The position numbers were made by a program, and so were the translations under genes. From assembly GCF_013408795.1 (NCBI RefSeq), contig NZ_JACCCC010000001.1:3844001-3908000 (forward strand): a stretch of 64,000 bases of DNA, written 5' to 3'. Each line of letters opens with the position of its first letter. Positions within the stretch are counted from its first letter, which is position 1. The notes under the pieces were generated by a model. It was not told the origin of the DNA. It saw only the letters and a list, made by a program, of their open reading frames with translations, and searched no databases. This stretch comes from Spinactinospora alkalitolerans. Lineage in GTDB: Bacteria; Actinomycetota; Actinomycetes; Streptosporangiales; Streptosporangiaceae. Below, one piece after another: positions 54,275 through 63,896 of the stretch.

Positions 54275-54481
54275 GGGCTTCACCTCCAGCTCTCTGGTGC
54301 GGCGGGTGCGAAAAGCGGCGCGCCCTCCGCCGCGTGCCCCCCAGCCTAGAAGAAGCCGGCGACGGTTTCCCAAGACCGCGGCCGGATTTCGCGCGACGGG
54401 AGGGCGCGCCGCCCGGCCTCGAACCGCGCGGAAGGAGCCCGTAAGGTCGGGACCGGCGAAGAACTGCGGGAGAGGACGCAC

Positions 54482-55318
54482 ATGACCGGTGACGTGAGCA
54501 CGCGGGAATGGGAGCTGCCGGGCGGACCCCAGGGGTCGGGGCGGCTGCACGCCAGGGCGTGGGTGGACGGTTCGGCCGATCCCACCTGGCTGGCGGTGCT
54601 GGTGCACGGCTACGGCGAGCACATCGGCCGCTACGACGGCGTCGCCCGGCTGCTGTGCGCCGAGGGCGCCGCGGTCTACGGGCCGGACCACCGGGGGCAC
54701 GGGCGCTCTTCGGGCGAGCGGGTGCTCATCGAGGACTTCGCCGACGTCGTCGAGGACGTGCACCGCGTGGTCACCCAGGCGCGCAGCGCCTACCGGTCCA
54801 TCCCCCTGGTCGTCATCGGCCACTCCATGGGCGGCCTGATCGCGGCCCGCTACGCCCAGCGGTACCGGGGCGACCTGGCGGGGCTGGTGCTGTCCGGGCC
54901 GGTGCTGGGGCGCTGGAGCGCGATCGAGGAGCTGGCCGGCCTGGAGGAGATCCCCGACGCCCCGATCGATCCGGCGACGCTCTCGCGCGACCCCTCGGTG
55001 GGGGCCGCCTACACCGCCGACGAGCTGGTCTGGCACGGCCCGTTCAAGCGCCCCACGGTCCTGGCGATCGTGCGCGAGATGGAGCGCGCCGCCGCCGACG
55101 GGACGGTGGACGGGCTGCCGCTGCTGTGGGTGCACGGCTCCGACGACCGGCTGGTGCCGGTCTCGGGCACCAAGGTCGGCATCGAGTCGCTGGCCGGTCC
55201 CGACTTCACCGCCCGGATCTTCCCCGGGGCGCGCCACGAGGTCTTCAACGAGGTCAACCGGGACGAGGTGCTGGAGGAGGTCACCCGGTTCGCCCGCCGC
55301 TGCGCCGGGCGCGGGTGA
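54482..55318 (+). CDS. Alpha/beta hydrolase, monoacylglycerol lipase-like
   Basis: The 278-residue protein shows the serine hydrolase motifs VLVHGYGEHIGRYDGVA, the DHRGHGRS strand, the nucleophile elbow GHSMGG and the acid/base pair DDRLVP ... ARHEVFNE. It resembles monoacylglycerol lipases or lysophospholipases (hydrolase_4/S33 type). The substrate is probably a lipid ester, by inference. ATG 54482 has GAGAGGACGCAC upstream. The stop is followed by dispersed repeat copy B. Confidence 0.88.
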   Translation: MTGDVSTREWELPGGPQGSGRLHARAWVDGSADPTWLAVLVHGYGEHIGRYDGVARLLCAEGAAVYGPDHRGHGRSSGERVLIEDFADVVEDVHRVVTQARSAYRSIPLVVIGHSMGGLIAARYAQRYRGDLAGLVLSGPVLGRWSAIEELAGLEEIPDAPIDPATLSRDPSVGAAYTADELVWHGPFKRPTVLAIVREMERAAADGTVDGLPLLWVHGSDDRLVPVSGTKVGIESLAGPDFTARIFPGARHEVFNEVNRDEVLEEVTRFARRCAGRG

Positions 55319-55324
55319 AAAAGG

Positions 55325-55580
55325 TGGCGTGCGGGTGGGCGATTCTCTCGCGTGGCCGCCGGGCCCGTAGACGAAAAATCGCCCACCCGCACGCGAAGTA
55401 GACCCGCACCTCGGGTGCACACCGACACCGCGGTTACGGTCCGGAGCCCATGGTGGCGGCGTGGGTTGCGCGGCGCCGGTGCGATCCCTACGAGGGGCCT
55501 TCGGCCACACGAGAGGATCGTCCAGTCACCGCGACTTGTGGTCTTCGGCTGAGCTTTCGGGCCCTCCGCCGATAAGGGCC
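55325..55580. repeat. Dispersed repeat family 1, copy B
   Basis: This 250 bp gap is almost completely composed of sequence that recurs in 29656-30130, in a compact order. It contains a hairpin (55327-55344/55377-55394, 18 bp arms, GCGGGTGGGCGATT..) that may also act as a terminator for the hydrolase gene. Confidence 0.7.
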
Positions 55581-55581
55581 T

Positions 55582-57456
55582 TCAGCTCCCGTACAGCTCG
55601 TCGATGGCGTCGGCGTACTTGGTCTGGATCACCCTGCGCTTGAGCTTGAGCGTGGGGGTGAGCTCCTCGCTCTCGGCCGTCCACTCCACCGGCAGCAGCC
55701 GCCACCGCTTGACCTGCTGCACCCGGGCCAGTCGGCGGTTGGCCTCGGTCACGGCCCTCTCCACCTCGGCCAGCACGGCCGGGTGCTGGGCGAGCTCGGC
55801 CAGGTCGGAGACGCCGAGCCCGGCCGAGCCCGCCCAGCCGGGCGCCACCTCGGCGTCCAGCGTCAGCAGCGCCACCGGGTAGGGGCGGCGGTCGCCGTAG
55901 GCCAGCGCCTGGCCGATCAGCGGGTGCTCCTTGAGCAGGCTCTCGATGCCGGCCGGGGCGATGTTCTCCCCGCCTGCGGTGATGATCAGCTCCTTCTTGC
56001 GGTCCACCACGTAGAGGAACCCGTCGTCGTCCATCCGGCCGATGTCGCCGGTGTGCAGCCACTGGTCCTCGTCGATCAGCGCCGCGCTCTCCTCGGGCCG
56101 GTTGAGGTAGCCGGTGACGTTGATCGGGCCGCGCACCATGATCTCGCCGTCCTCGGCGATGCGGACCTCGATGCCGTCCAGGGGCAGGCCCACGCTGCCG
56201 AACTTGTAGCCGTCCTCTCGGTTGACCGTCACCGCGCCGCAGTTCTCGGTCATGCCGTAGATGTCGCGGACGGTGATCCCCAGCCCGGAGAAGAAGCGCA
56301 GCACCTCTTCGGGCATGGGTGCCGCGGCGCTGGCGAAGAACTCCGCGCGGTCCAGTCCGATCAGGGCGCGGATGGGCTTGAGCACCTGCTCGTCGACCCG
56401 GGCGAAGCGCTCGGCCAGCTCGGGGTCGCGCTGCCGCCCGTACTGCCCGGCGGCGATGTGGGCCCTGGAGACCTCGGCCGCGGCCTCGATCGCGTCGCGC
56501 TGCTCCTGCGGGGCCGCGCCCAGCGCGGCGGTCAGGCCGGCCTGCAGCTTCTCCCAGACCCTGGGGACGCCGAACAGCCCGTTGGGCCGCACCAGGCCCA
56601 GGTAGGCGCCGACCTGCACGGGGTCGGGGCAGAAGTGGATGTGGGCGGAGACCCTGATCGGCATGTAGACGCTGAGGACCCGTTCGGCGATGTGGGCCAG
56701 CGGCAGGTAGGACAGCGTGATCCCGCGGTGCGGCAGGCGTGTGGCCCGCATGGCGACGGTGACCTGGTAGAGCACCTGGTGGTGGGTTTCGGCGACGCCC
56801 TTGGGGCTGCCGGTGGTGCCGGAGGTGTAGAGCATGGTGGCGGCGTCCCCGGGCCGCAGCCCGGCCATCCGCTCCTCGACCTCGGAGGGGTCGGCGGCGT
56901 GGCGGCGGCGCCCGGACTCGCAGAAGTCGTCCCAGGAGACGAACCGCGGGCCGCCGCCCTGAGGCGGCGGGGGCAGCACCGCGGCGTCGCGCACCACGAC
57001 GGTGTGCAGCTCGGGCAACTGGTCGAGGACCGGCTGCCAGCGGGCGAGCTGGTCGGCCCCGTCGATCACCGCGACCTTGGCCCGGCAGTCCGCGGCGACG
57101 TAGGCGATCTGCTCGGGGGCGAACGTGGCGTAGACGGTCAGCGGCACCGCCGCGGCGTGCACCGCGCCGAGGTCGGCGAGCAGGTGCTCGGAGCGGTTGG
57201 GCAGCATCAGCGCCACGACGTCGCCGTGGCGCACCCCGGCCTCGATGTAGGCCGCCGCCAGCTCCAGGGCGGTCTGGCGGTACTCCCCCCAGGTCAGCGT
57301 CTTCCAGTGGTCGCCGGAGGTGTCGCTGATCCGGTCCGAGAGCGCCGGCGCGTCGGCGTCCTGGCGCGCCGCGTCGCGGAACCAGTCCACCAGCGTCCGG
57401 CCGCGGATCTCCGCTTCCACCTCCGTGCGCGCTCTCAGTACCTCGGAATGCCCCAT
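55582..57456 (-). CDS. Long-chain fatty acid-CoA ligase (FadD-like)
   Basis: The 624-residue AMP-binding enzyme activates fatty acids with ATP and CoA. Motifs include the P-loop YTSGTTGSPKGV, DIYGMTENCG, the hinge YVVDRKKELIITAGGENIAP and TGDIGRMDD, as in the FadD15-type long-chain ligases. ATG 57456 has GGAG 7 bases upstream. Neighbouring genes give no pathway, but an acyl-CoA dehydrogenase and glyoxylate enzymes are elsewhere in the window. Confidence 0.9.
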   Translation of the reverse strand: MGHSEVLRARTEVEAEIRGRTLVDWFRDAARQDADAPALSDRISDTSGDHWKTLTWGEYRQTALELAAAYIEAGVRHGDVVALMLPNRSEHLLADLGAVHAAAVPLTVYATFAPEQIAYVAADCRAKVAVIDGADQLARWQPVLDQLPELHTVVVRDAAVLPPPPQGGGPRFVSWDDFCESGRRRHAADPSEVEERMAGLRPGDAATMLYTSGTTGSPKGVAETHHQVLYQVTVAMRATRLPHRGITLSYLPLAHIAERVLSVYMPIRVSAHIHFCPDPVQVGAYLGLVRPNGLFGVPRVWEKLQAGLTAALGAAPQEQRDAIEAAAEVSRAHIAAGQYGRQRDPELAERFARVDEQVLKPIRALIGLDRAEFFASAAAPMPEEVLRFFSGLGITVRDIYGMTENCGAVTVNREDGYKFGSVGLPLDGIEVRIAEDGEIMVRGPINVTGYLNRPEESAALIDEDQWLHTGDIGRMDDDGFLYVVDRKKELIITAGGENIAPAGIESLLKEHPLIGQALAYGDRRPYPVALLTLDAEVAPGWAGSAGLGVSDLAELAQHPAVLAEVERAVTEANRRLARVQQVKRWRLLPVEWTAESEELTPTLKLKRRVIQTKYADAIDELYGS

Positions 57457-57837
57457 AACCGCGCTCCACTCGTCAGGTGTGGCATGAATCACCACGGATT
57501 CGGAAATCGCACCATGTTCGGGTGAGCGGTTTCAAGGTGAAGGTCGATGATTCGTCCGTTCCTCAGATGATCGGCGATAATTTCTCCGCCGCTCCGTCCC
57601 CGGTCCCGCGCCCGCCGCGACGCCGCAGCGCCATCCGGGCCAGCGGCCACAGCAGCGGAAGCACGATGGTCACGTGGACGCCGATGCTGAGCGGCGAGGT
57701 GGCCGGCCCCGGCAGCGATCCGTCGCCGAGCTGCGGCGCCCGGCGCCCGGAAGGCGCGGCCTGAAGGCGCGGGCGGTCTCATCGCCCGCAGCGCCGAGAT
57801 CGGTGCGCAGCGGAGCGGTGGCGCCGGCCGAGCGCGG
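57457..57837. other. Intergenic region, possible remnant
   Basis: On the minus strand between about 57570 and 57760 there is an open frame without a start codon whose end reads SIGVHVTIVLPLLWPLARMA, a hydrophobic stretch that might be the remnant of a small membrane protein. Otherwise nothing was recognised. Confidence 0.3.
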
Positions 57838-59268
57838 TCAGACGTAGAGCTCGCGCGGGGCCGGGGCGGGTTTGGCGACGGTGTCGGCGTAGGCGTCGGC
57901 GAGCCGGCGCACAGCGTCGGCCAGCGCCTCCGGCGGCTGGGTGTGGACCAGGCGCACGTAGTGCTCCAGCGTGCCCTCGGCGCCGAAGACGGGGCCGGGC
58001 GCGAGGTGCACACCGTGCCGGCTCGCGGCCTCGCCGAGCGCGGTGGCCACGGGCCGGGGCATCTGCGCCCACAGCACCAGGCCGCCGCTGGGCGTGTCGA
58101 AGCGCCACTCGGGCAGCCGGTCGCGCAGCGCGGCGGCCAGCGCGTCGCGGTTGCGGCGCAGCTGCCTGCTGCGCTCGGTGCGGATGCGCATGAGGTCTGC
58201 GAGCAGGTGGGTGACGACGAGCTGCTCCAGGATCGGGGTGGACAGGTCGAACCGCTGCCGCAGTGCCATGAGCCGCGAGACCATGGGCGGGGTGGCCCGG
58301 ATCCAGCCGACGCGCAGGCCGCCCCACAGCAGCTTGGTCGCTGAGCCGACGCTGAACACGCGGCCGTCCCGGTCGTGGGCCGCCATGGGCGCCGGCTGGT
58401 CGCCGGAGTCGATCGCGAGCTCGGCCACGGTCTCGTCGACGATGATCGAGGTGCCGGCCTTCGCGGCCTCGGCGACGACGGTGGCGCGCTCGCGGTCGTC
58501 CATCAGCGCGCCGGTGGGGTTGTGGAAGTCGGGGACGAGGTAGGCCAGGTTCGGACGCCACTGCCGGAACGCGTCGACGACGTTGTCCATCTCCCAGCCG
58601 CCGCGCGGCACCCCGACGGTCCGCAGGCGCGCCCCCAGATGGCGGGCCGTGGCCAGCGGGTGCGGGTAGGTGGGCGACTCCACCAGGACGCCGTCACCGG
58701 GTTCGATCAGCAGCTCCATCAGCAGCGCGACCGCGTGCTGGGCGCCGTTGGTGACGAAGATCTGCTCGGGCGTGGTGGGCAGGCCGCGCTCGACGTAGCG
58801 GCGGGCGATCGCGTGGCGCAGCTCCGGGAGCCCGAACAGGGCGTAGCCCTGCCCGCCGACGTGCGCGGCGAGCTGGTCGACCGCCAGCCGGGCGGCCGCC
58901 TCGACGCCCTCGATGGCCGGCAGGGCCGCCACGCCCAGGTCGATGTGCTCGGTGACGGGCACGAACGGCGCCCCGGCGCCGGCCCCGGTGTCGGGCAGCG
59001 CGGTCCAGCTCCCTGCGCCCTGGCGGCTGTCCAGGTAGCCGTTCTCGCGCAGCCAGGTGTAGGCGGCGGTGACGGTGTTGCGGCTGAGCCGCAGCGCGGC
59101 GGCCAGGTCGCGCTCGGCGGGCAGGCGGGTGTGGGTGGGGATGCGGCCGTCGAGGACCAGCCCGCTGATCGCCCGCCCCACGGCGAGGTAGTAGGGCCGT
59201 TCCCGCGCCTTGGCGCCGATCAGCCTGGCCAATAGGTGCCCGTTGATCCGTCTTTCTCCGACCGCCAT
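57838..59268 (-). CDS. MocR/PdxR-type PLP-dependent GntR regulator
   Basis: The 476-residue protein joins a GntR winged helix (about 25-85: RLPAERDLAAALRLSRNTVTAAYTWL) to an aminotransferase-like fold with PLP-binding Lys312 in SVGSATKLLWGG and FHNPTGALM. MocR proteins regulate B6, GABA or amino-acid genes and often a neighbouring transporter. ATG 59268 has GGAAAG 7 bases upstream. It is divergent from the YczE-like gene, 60 bp apart, the classical MocR-transporter arrangement. Confidence 0.9.
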   Translation of the reverse strand: MAVGERRINGHLLARLIGAKARERPYYLAVGRAISGLVLDGRIPTHTRLPAERDLAAALRLSRNTVTAAYTWLRENGYLDSRQGAGSWTALPDTGAGAGAPFVPVTEHIDLGVAALPAIEGVEAAARLAVDQLAAHVGGQGYALFGLPELRHAIARRYVERGLPTTPEQIFVTNGAQHAVALLMELLIEPGDGVLVESPTYPHPLATARHLGARLRTVGVPRGGWEMDNVVDAFRQWRPNLAYLVPDFHNPTGALMDDRERATVVAEAAKAGTSIIVDETVAELAIDSGDQPAPMAAHDRDGRVFSVGSATKLLWGGLRVGWIRATPPMVSRLMALRQRFDLSTPILEQLVVTHLLADLMRIRTERSRQLRRNRDALAAALRDRLPEWRFDTPSGGLVLWAQMPRPVATALGEAASRHGVHLAPGPVFGAEGTLEHYVRLVHTQPPEALADAVRRLADAYADTVAKPAPAPRELYV

Positions 59269-59283
59269 GGTGCCACTTTCCGG

Positions 59284-59320
59284 TATTGGCCCTATCAAAT
59301 CGGACCTGGAAGTACCAATA
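59284..59320. promoter_or_regulatory. Shared MocR/YczE divergent promoter
   Basis: TATTGG (59284-59289) and CCAATA (59315-59320) form an inverted repeat whose arms hold the -10 elements for both genes: CAATAC leftward and CAATAT rightward. Binding by MocR here would affect both. The rightward start lies very near the ATG at 59329. Confidence 0.55.
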
Positions 59321-59328
59321 TCACCTAC

Positions 59329-60027
59329 ATGGCCCAGTTTGACACCCTCTCAACAGCGATTTCGCGCCAATTGTCCTCTCTCACCCGGCAGGCCCGCCGC
59401 GTCTTCATCACGCCGGCCCTGCCGCGCCCCCGCTTCCGCCGCCTCTGGCGGCTCTACCTGGGCCTGCACCTCTTCGGACTGGGCGCTGCGCTGCAGGTCG
59501 CCTCCGCTCTCGGGGCGGCCCCGTGGGACGTGCTGCACCAGGGGCTGTCCCGGCAGACGGGCCTGTCGATCGGCACGTGGAGCGTGATCGTCGGCGCGCT
59601 GCTGATGCTGCTGTGGATTCCGCTGCGCCAGCGCCCCGGCATCGGCACGCTGAGCAACGTCGTGGTGGTGGGGGTCTCGGTCGACATCTCACTGTGGTGG
59701 CTGCCGACGCCGGAGGACCTGCTCGCGCGCTGGGCGCTGCTGGTCCTGGGCATCGTGGTCACCGGCGTGGCGACGGGCTGCTACATCGGCGCGCGGCTGG
59801 GCCCCGGCCCGCGCGACGGGCTGATGACCGGCCTGGCCGAGCGCGGGATCTCGGTCCGGTCGGCGCGCACCGGCATCGAGGTCGCCGTCGTGATCGTCGG
59901 CTTCCTGCTCGGCGGCACCGTCGGCGTGGGCACCCTGCTCTTCGCACTGGCCATCGGCCCGCTGGCGCAGGTCTTCCTGCCGATGCTCGCGATCGAGGAG
60001 GAGAGGGACGGCGAGAGGAGCGCCTGA
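59329..60027 (+). CDS. YczE/YitT-type membrane protein
   Basis: The 232-residue protein has five to six hydrophobic segments, with a start of about 45 polar residues. The stretch LHLFGLGAALQVASALGAAPWDVLHQG, the GP....GLMTGLAERGISVRSART region and the final FLPMLAIEEE resemble YczE, the partner of MocR-type regulators in Bacillus and actinobacteria, thought to transport an amino acid or vitamin B6 compound. ATG 59329 follows CAATAT closely and has no obvious ribosome-binding site, so it may be leaderless. Confidence 0.75.
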   Translation: MAQFDTLSTAISRQLSSLTRQARRVFITPALPRPRFRRLWRLYLGLHLFGLGAALQVASALGAAPWDVLHQGLSRQTGLSIGTWSVIVGALLMLLWIPLRQRPGIGTLSNVVVVGVSVDISLWWLPTPEDLLARWALLVLGIVVTGVATGCYIGARLGPGPRDGLMTGLAERGISVRSARTGIEVAVVIVGFLLGGTVGVGTLLFALAIGPLAQVFLPMLAIEEERDGERSA

Positions 60028-60057
60028 CTGATGTCCGACCGATGGATTCGCGGGCGG

Positions 60058-60148
60058 GGCTTTTAGGGCTCGGTCCCTCTGTGCCGCCGGCGGCTTGCGC
60101 GCCTGCGACAGCCGCCCCCCCTGTGCGGACCCGGTCGTCGGACATCGC
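60058..60148 (+). repeat. Dispersed repeat family 2, copy A
   Basis: This copy is followed by GACATCG and preceded by ATGTCCGACC, giving short inverted ends GATGTCCGAC. It lies after the YczE-like gene. Confidence 0.85.
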
Positions 60149-60164
60149 CGGGCCCCGCCCCCAT

Positions 60165-60210
60165 CGCGGAACCGGTCCCCCCGCCCGCCCGGCGGGGGAC
60201 CGGTTCCGCG
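60165..60210 (+). terminator. Strong terminator hairpin
   Basis: Arms 60165-60181 and 60194-60210 are perfectly complementary, 17 bp, around a 12-base loop. Confidence 0.75.
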
Positions 60211-60525
60211 AAGCGCGTTACGGACCGTCCTGATCAGGGCCGAAACAAGTGGCCACACGGCGCGATGTCCGTTGCTTCACAATTCGACCGCATCGCTCCT
60301 GACCGCTCGGAGCGGCCGGTACCGTGGGCGGAACGCCGTGCGAAGGGGATCTCGATGCGCGCGGCCGGCCGCGACGGCGATGATCGGCACGACTAACCTC
60401 GCCGGTACTGGAAATGGGCCCCCCATGGAGATCCAGGGTGTCCTGCGCGCTGCCGAGAGTTGGATACGGTACGTCCGCGACTACGTGATCTTGAATTCAT
60501 GACTCGGTTATTGGGGGTGAGCCGC

Positions 60526-62322
60526 GTGTCTGGCAGGATTGAGGACTACGCGCTGATCGGCGACATGCAGACCGCTGCTCTGGTCGGGCGGGACGGCTCC
60601 ATCGACTGGCTGTGCCTGCCCCACTTCGACTCCCCCGCCTGCTTCACGGCCGTCCTGGGCGACGAGCAGAACGGCAACTGGTGGATCCGGCCGGCCAGCG
60701 GCGAGCCGCGCGCCACCCGTCGGCGCTACCGGCCCGAGACGCTGATCCTGGAGACCGAGTGGGAGACCCACGAGGGCACCGTCCGGGTCATCGACTTCAT
60801 GCCCCCGCGCGGCGGCGTCCCGCACATCGTCCGCATCGTCGAGGGCGTGCGCGGCACCGTGCGGATGAACACCGCGCTGCGGCTGCGCTTCGACTACGGC
60901 AACGTGGTGCCCTGGATGCACCGCAACGGCACCGAGCTCGTGGCCGTCGCGGGGCCCGACTCGGTGTGGGTCAGCTCGCCGGTGCCCCTGGAGGGCCACA
61001 ACTTCATGCACGACGCCACGTTCACCGTGAGCGAGGGCCAGCGCGTGCCGTTCGTGATGACCTGGCACCCCTCCCACGCCGAGGAGTCCGACCACCTCGA
61101 CGCCGAGAAGGCCCTCTCCCGCACCGAGCGGTTCTGGCGGGAGTGGGTGGAGCAGTGCACCTACGAGGGCGAGTACCGCGACGCCGTGGTGCGCTCCCTG
61201 ATCACGCTCAAGGCCCTCACCTACCGCCCCACGGGCGGCATCGTCGCCGCGCCGACCACCTCCCTGCCCGAGGACATCGGCGGCATCCGCAACTGGGACT
61301 ACCGCTACTGCTGGCTGCGCGACGCCACCATCACGCTCGAGGCGCTGATGCGCAGCGGCTACACCGACGAGGCGCGGGCCTGGCGCGAGTGGCTGGTGCG
61401 CGCGGTGGCCGGCGAGCCGCAGCACATCCAGATCATGTACGGCGTGCGCGGCGAGCGGCGGCTGGCCGAGTGGGAGGCCGACTGGCTCCCCGGCTACGAG
61501 GACTCCCGCCCGGTGCGCATCGGCAACGCCGCCGTCGGCCAGTACCAGTTGGACGTCTACGGCGAGGTCATGGACGTCCTGCACCTGGCGCGGCGCTCGG
61601 GCCTGCAGGGCGAGGAGCACGTCTGGGGGCTGCAGCGCTCCCTGGTCAACTACCTGGAGTGGTGCTGGGACGAGCCCGACGAGGGCCTGTGGGAGGTCCG
61701 CGGCCCGCGCGAGCACTTCGTGCACTCCAAGGTCATGGCCTGGGTCGCCGCCGACCGCGCGGTCCGCATGATCGAGGAGTTCGGCAAGGAGGGCCCGGTG
61801 GAGCGCTGGCGTGCGCTGCGCGACACCATCCACGCCGAGGTCTGCGAGTACGGCTACGACTCCCGGCGCAACACCTTCACGCAGTACTACGGCGCCACCG
61901 AACTCGACGCGTCGCTGCTGCTCATCCCCGAGGTGGGGTTCCTGCCCTACGATGACCCGCGGGTCATCGGCACCATCGAGGCGATCCGCGAGGACCTGAT
62001 GGTGGACGGGTTCGTGCTGCGCTACCGGACCGACCGCGACGAGGTGGCCGACAAGCTCCCCGGCGACGAGGGCGCGTTCCTGGCGTGCAGCTTCTGGATG
62101 GCCAACGCGCTGCTGTCGATCGGCAGGGAGAAGGAGGCCCGCGAGCTGTTCGACCGGCTGCTGGCGCTGCGCAACGACGTCGGGCTGCTCGCCGAGGAGT
62201 ACGACCCCCGGATCGGCCGCCAGGTGGGCAACTTCCCCCAGGCGTTCAGCCACGTCCCCCTGGTCACGACCGCGCTGAACCTCTCCCACCAGAACGGGCA
62301 CCGGCGCGCCGAGACCGACTGA
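60526..62322 (+). CDS. Glycoside hydrolase family 15 (glucosidase/trehalase-like)
   Basis: The 598-residue protein begins MSGRIEDYALIGDMQTAALVGRDGSIDWLCLPHFDSPACF, the standard opening of GH15 trehalase- or glucoamylase-like proteins, and has the barrel motifs WDYRYCWLRDATITLEAL with a catalytic Asp/Glu and AEEYDPRIGRQVGNFPQAFSH. It hydrolyses alpha-linked glucosides such as trehalose. GTG 60526 has GGGGGTG 6 bases upstream and best fits the family; upstream starts at 60460 and 60499 do not. No trehalose operon is visible. Confidence 0.92.
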   Translation: MSGRIEDYALIGDMQTAALVGRDGSIDWLCLPHFDSPACFTAVLGDEQNGNWWIRPASGEPRATRRRYRPETLILETEWETHEGTVRVIDFMPPRGGVPHIVRIVEGVRGTVRMNTALRLRFDYGNVVPWMHRNGTELVAVAGPDSVWVSSPVPLEGHNFMHDATFTVSEGQRVPFVMTWHPSHAEESDHLDAEKALSRTERFWREWVEQCTYEGEYRDAVVRSLITLKALTYRPTGGIVAAPTTSLPEDIGGIRNWDYRYCWLRDATITLEALMRSGYTDEARAWREWLVRAVAGEPQHIQIMYGVRGERRLAEWEADWLPGYEDSRPVRIGNAAVGQYQLDVYGEVMDVLHLARRSGLQGEEHVWGLQRSLVNYLEWCWDEPDEGLWEVRGPREHFVHSKVMAWVAADRAVRMIEEFGKEGPVERWRALRDTIHAEVCEYGYDSRRNTFTQYYGATELDASLLLIPEVGFLPYDDPRVIGTIEAIREDLMVDGFVLRYRTDRDEVADKLPGDEGAFLACSFWMANALLSIGREKEARELFDRLLALRNDVGLLAEEYDPRIGRQVGNFPQAFSHVPLVTTALNLSHQNGHRRAETD

Positions 62323-62447
62323 CCGGCGGCCGGGCGGGCGCGCCGGCGGCGGTGCCGGCGATGTCCGCGGTAAGACTCGTCTGACCCGTGGGGAAGAGAG
62401 TGCCCCGCCGCCGTTACGCCCGACGCCTGTAGGTCAGGGGATCGGGC

Positions 62448-63896
62448 ATGAGCGTCACGACCGACATCCCCGCCCGGCTCGACCGCCTCCCCTGGGCCCG
62501 CTGGCACTGGCTCATCCTCCTCGGACTGGGCAGCGTGTGGATCCTGGACGGCCTCGAGGTCACGATCGTCGGCGCGATCGGATCGCGTATCACCGAGGAG
62601 AGCAGCGGACTCGGCATCACCGAGGCCCAGGTGGGCCTGGCCGCGTCGGTCTACGTGGTCGGCGCCTGCCTCGGGGCGCTGTTCTTCGGCCACCTCACCG
62701 AGCAGTACGGTCGGCGCAAGATCTTCCTGGTCACCCTGGGTGTGTACCTGGCGGCCACGGTCCTGACCGCGTTCTCCGGCAACGCCCTGTGGTTCTACGC
62801 CTGCCGGTTCTTCACCGGGTTCGGCATCGGCGGCGAGTACGCGGCGATCAACTCCGCGATCGACGAGATGATCCCGGCCCGGCTGCGCGGCCGGATCGCG
62901 CTCATCGTCAACGGGTCCTACTGGCTGGGCGCCGCGGCCGGCGCCGCGATGGCCTACCCCATGCTCAACCCCGAGGTGCTGCCGGAGGACATCGGCTGGC
63001 GGATGCTGTTCGCGATCGGCGGCGTGCTGGGCCTGATCATCCTGGTGGTGCGGCGCATCGTGCCCGAGAGCCCGCGCTGGCTGGTGATCCACGGCCGCGA
63101 CGACGAGGCCGAGCGGGTGGTGCACGGCATCGAGGACGAGGTCGAGGCCGAGACCCACCGCGACCGGCTGCCCGAGCCCGACCCCGAGCGCACCCTGACC
63201 CTGGAGCAGCGCAGCTCCACCACGTTCCGCGAGCTCGCCGCCACCATGGTGCGGATCTACCCGCGGCGCACCGTTCTGGGCCTGTCGCTCTTCGCCGGCC
63301 AGGCGTTCCTGTACAACTCGATCTTCTTCACCCAGGCGCTGGTGCTCACGACCTTCTTCGACGTCTCCTCGGCGATCGCGCCGCTGTTCATCGTGCCGCT
63401 GGCGCTGGGCAACTTCCTCGGACCGGTCCTGCTCGGCCCCCTCTTCGACATCCTGGGCCGCAAGCCCATGATCTCGGGGACCTACATCGGCTCGGGGCTG
63501 CTGCTGGTCGGCACGGGCGTGCTGTTCCAGAACGAGGCGCTCAGCGCCGTCACGCTGACCGCCTGCTGGTGCGCGGTCTTCTTCGTCGCCTCCGCCGGCG
63601 CCAGCTCCGCCTACCTGACCGTGAGCGAGATCTTCCCGATGGAGACCCGGCCGCAGGCCATCGCGCTGTTCTACTCGGTGGGCACGGCGCTGGGCGGCAT
63701 CCTCGGCCCCGGGCTGTTCGGCGTGCTGGTGGGCAGCGGCGAGATCGGACAGGTGGCGTTCGGCTACTACCTGGGCGCCGGACTGATGGTCGCCGCCGGG
63801 CTGGTCGAACTGCGCATCGGCGTCGAGGCGGCCCGGCGCTCGCTGGAGGACATCGCCGATCCGCTGAGCAAGAAGAAGACCGTCACGTCGATGTGA
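62448..63896 (+). CDS. MFS transporter (metabolite:proton symporter type)
   Basis: The 482-residue protein has 12 predicted helices and MFS motifs: the loop 2-3 GHLTEQYGRRKIFL, GYWLGAA-like central region and the GRKPM loop. Its sequence, with VWILDGLEVTIVGAIGS and YLTVSEIFPMETR, belongs to the metabolite:H+ symporter group that takes up sugars, carboxylates or aromatic acids. The substrate is unknown. ATG 62448 follows AGGGGATCGGGC. It is the last complete gene in the window; nothing can be resolved in the remaining 104 bases. Confidence 0.88.
   Translation: MSVTTDIPARLDRLPWARWHWLILLGLGSVWILDGLEVTIVGAIGSRITEESSGLGITEAQVGLAASVYVVGACLGALFFGHLTEQYGRRKIFLVTLGVYLAATVLTAFSGNALWFYACRFFTGFGIGGEYAAINSAIDEMIPARLRGRIALIVNGSYWLGAAAGAAMAYPMLNPEVLPEDIGWRMLFAIGGVLGLIILVVRRIVPESPRWLVIHGRDDEAERVVHGIEDEVEAETHRDRLPEPDPERTLTLEQRSSTTFRELAATMVRIYPRRTVLGLSLFAGQAFLYNSIFFTQALVLTTFFDVSSAIAPLFIVPLALGNFLGPVLLGPLFDILGRKPMISGTYIGSGLLLVGTGVLFQNEALSAVTLTACWCAVFFVASAGASSAYLTVSEIFPMETRPQAIALFYSVGTALGGILGPGLFGVLVGSGEIGQVAFGYYLGAGLMVAAGLVELRIGVEAARRSLEDIADPLSKKKTVTSM

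Noticed and set aside
60508-62301. Long leftward open frame (597 codons) opposite the GH15 gene
   Set aside because: Antisense shadow; GH15 motifs on the plus strand are unmistakable.
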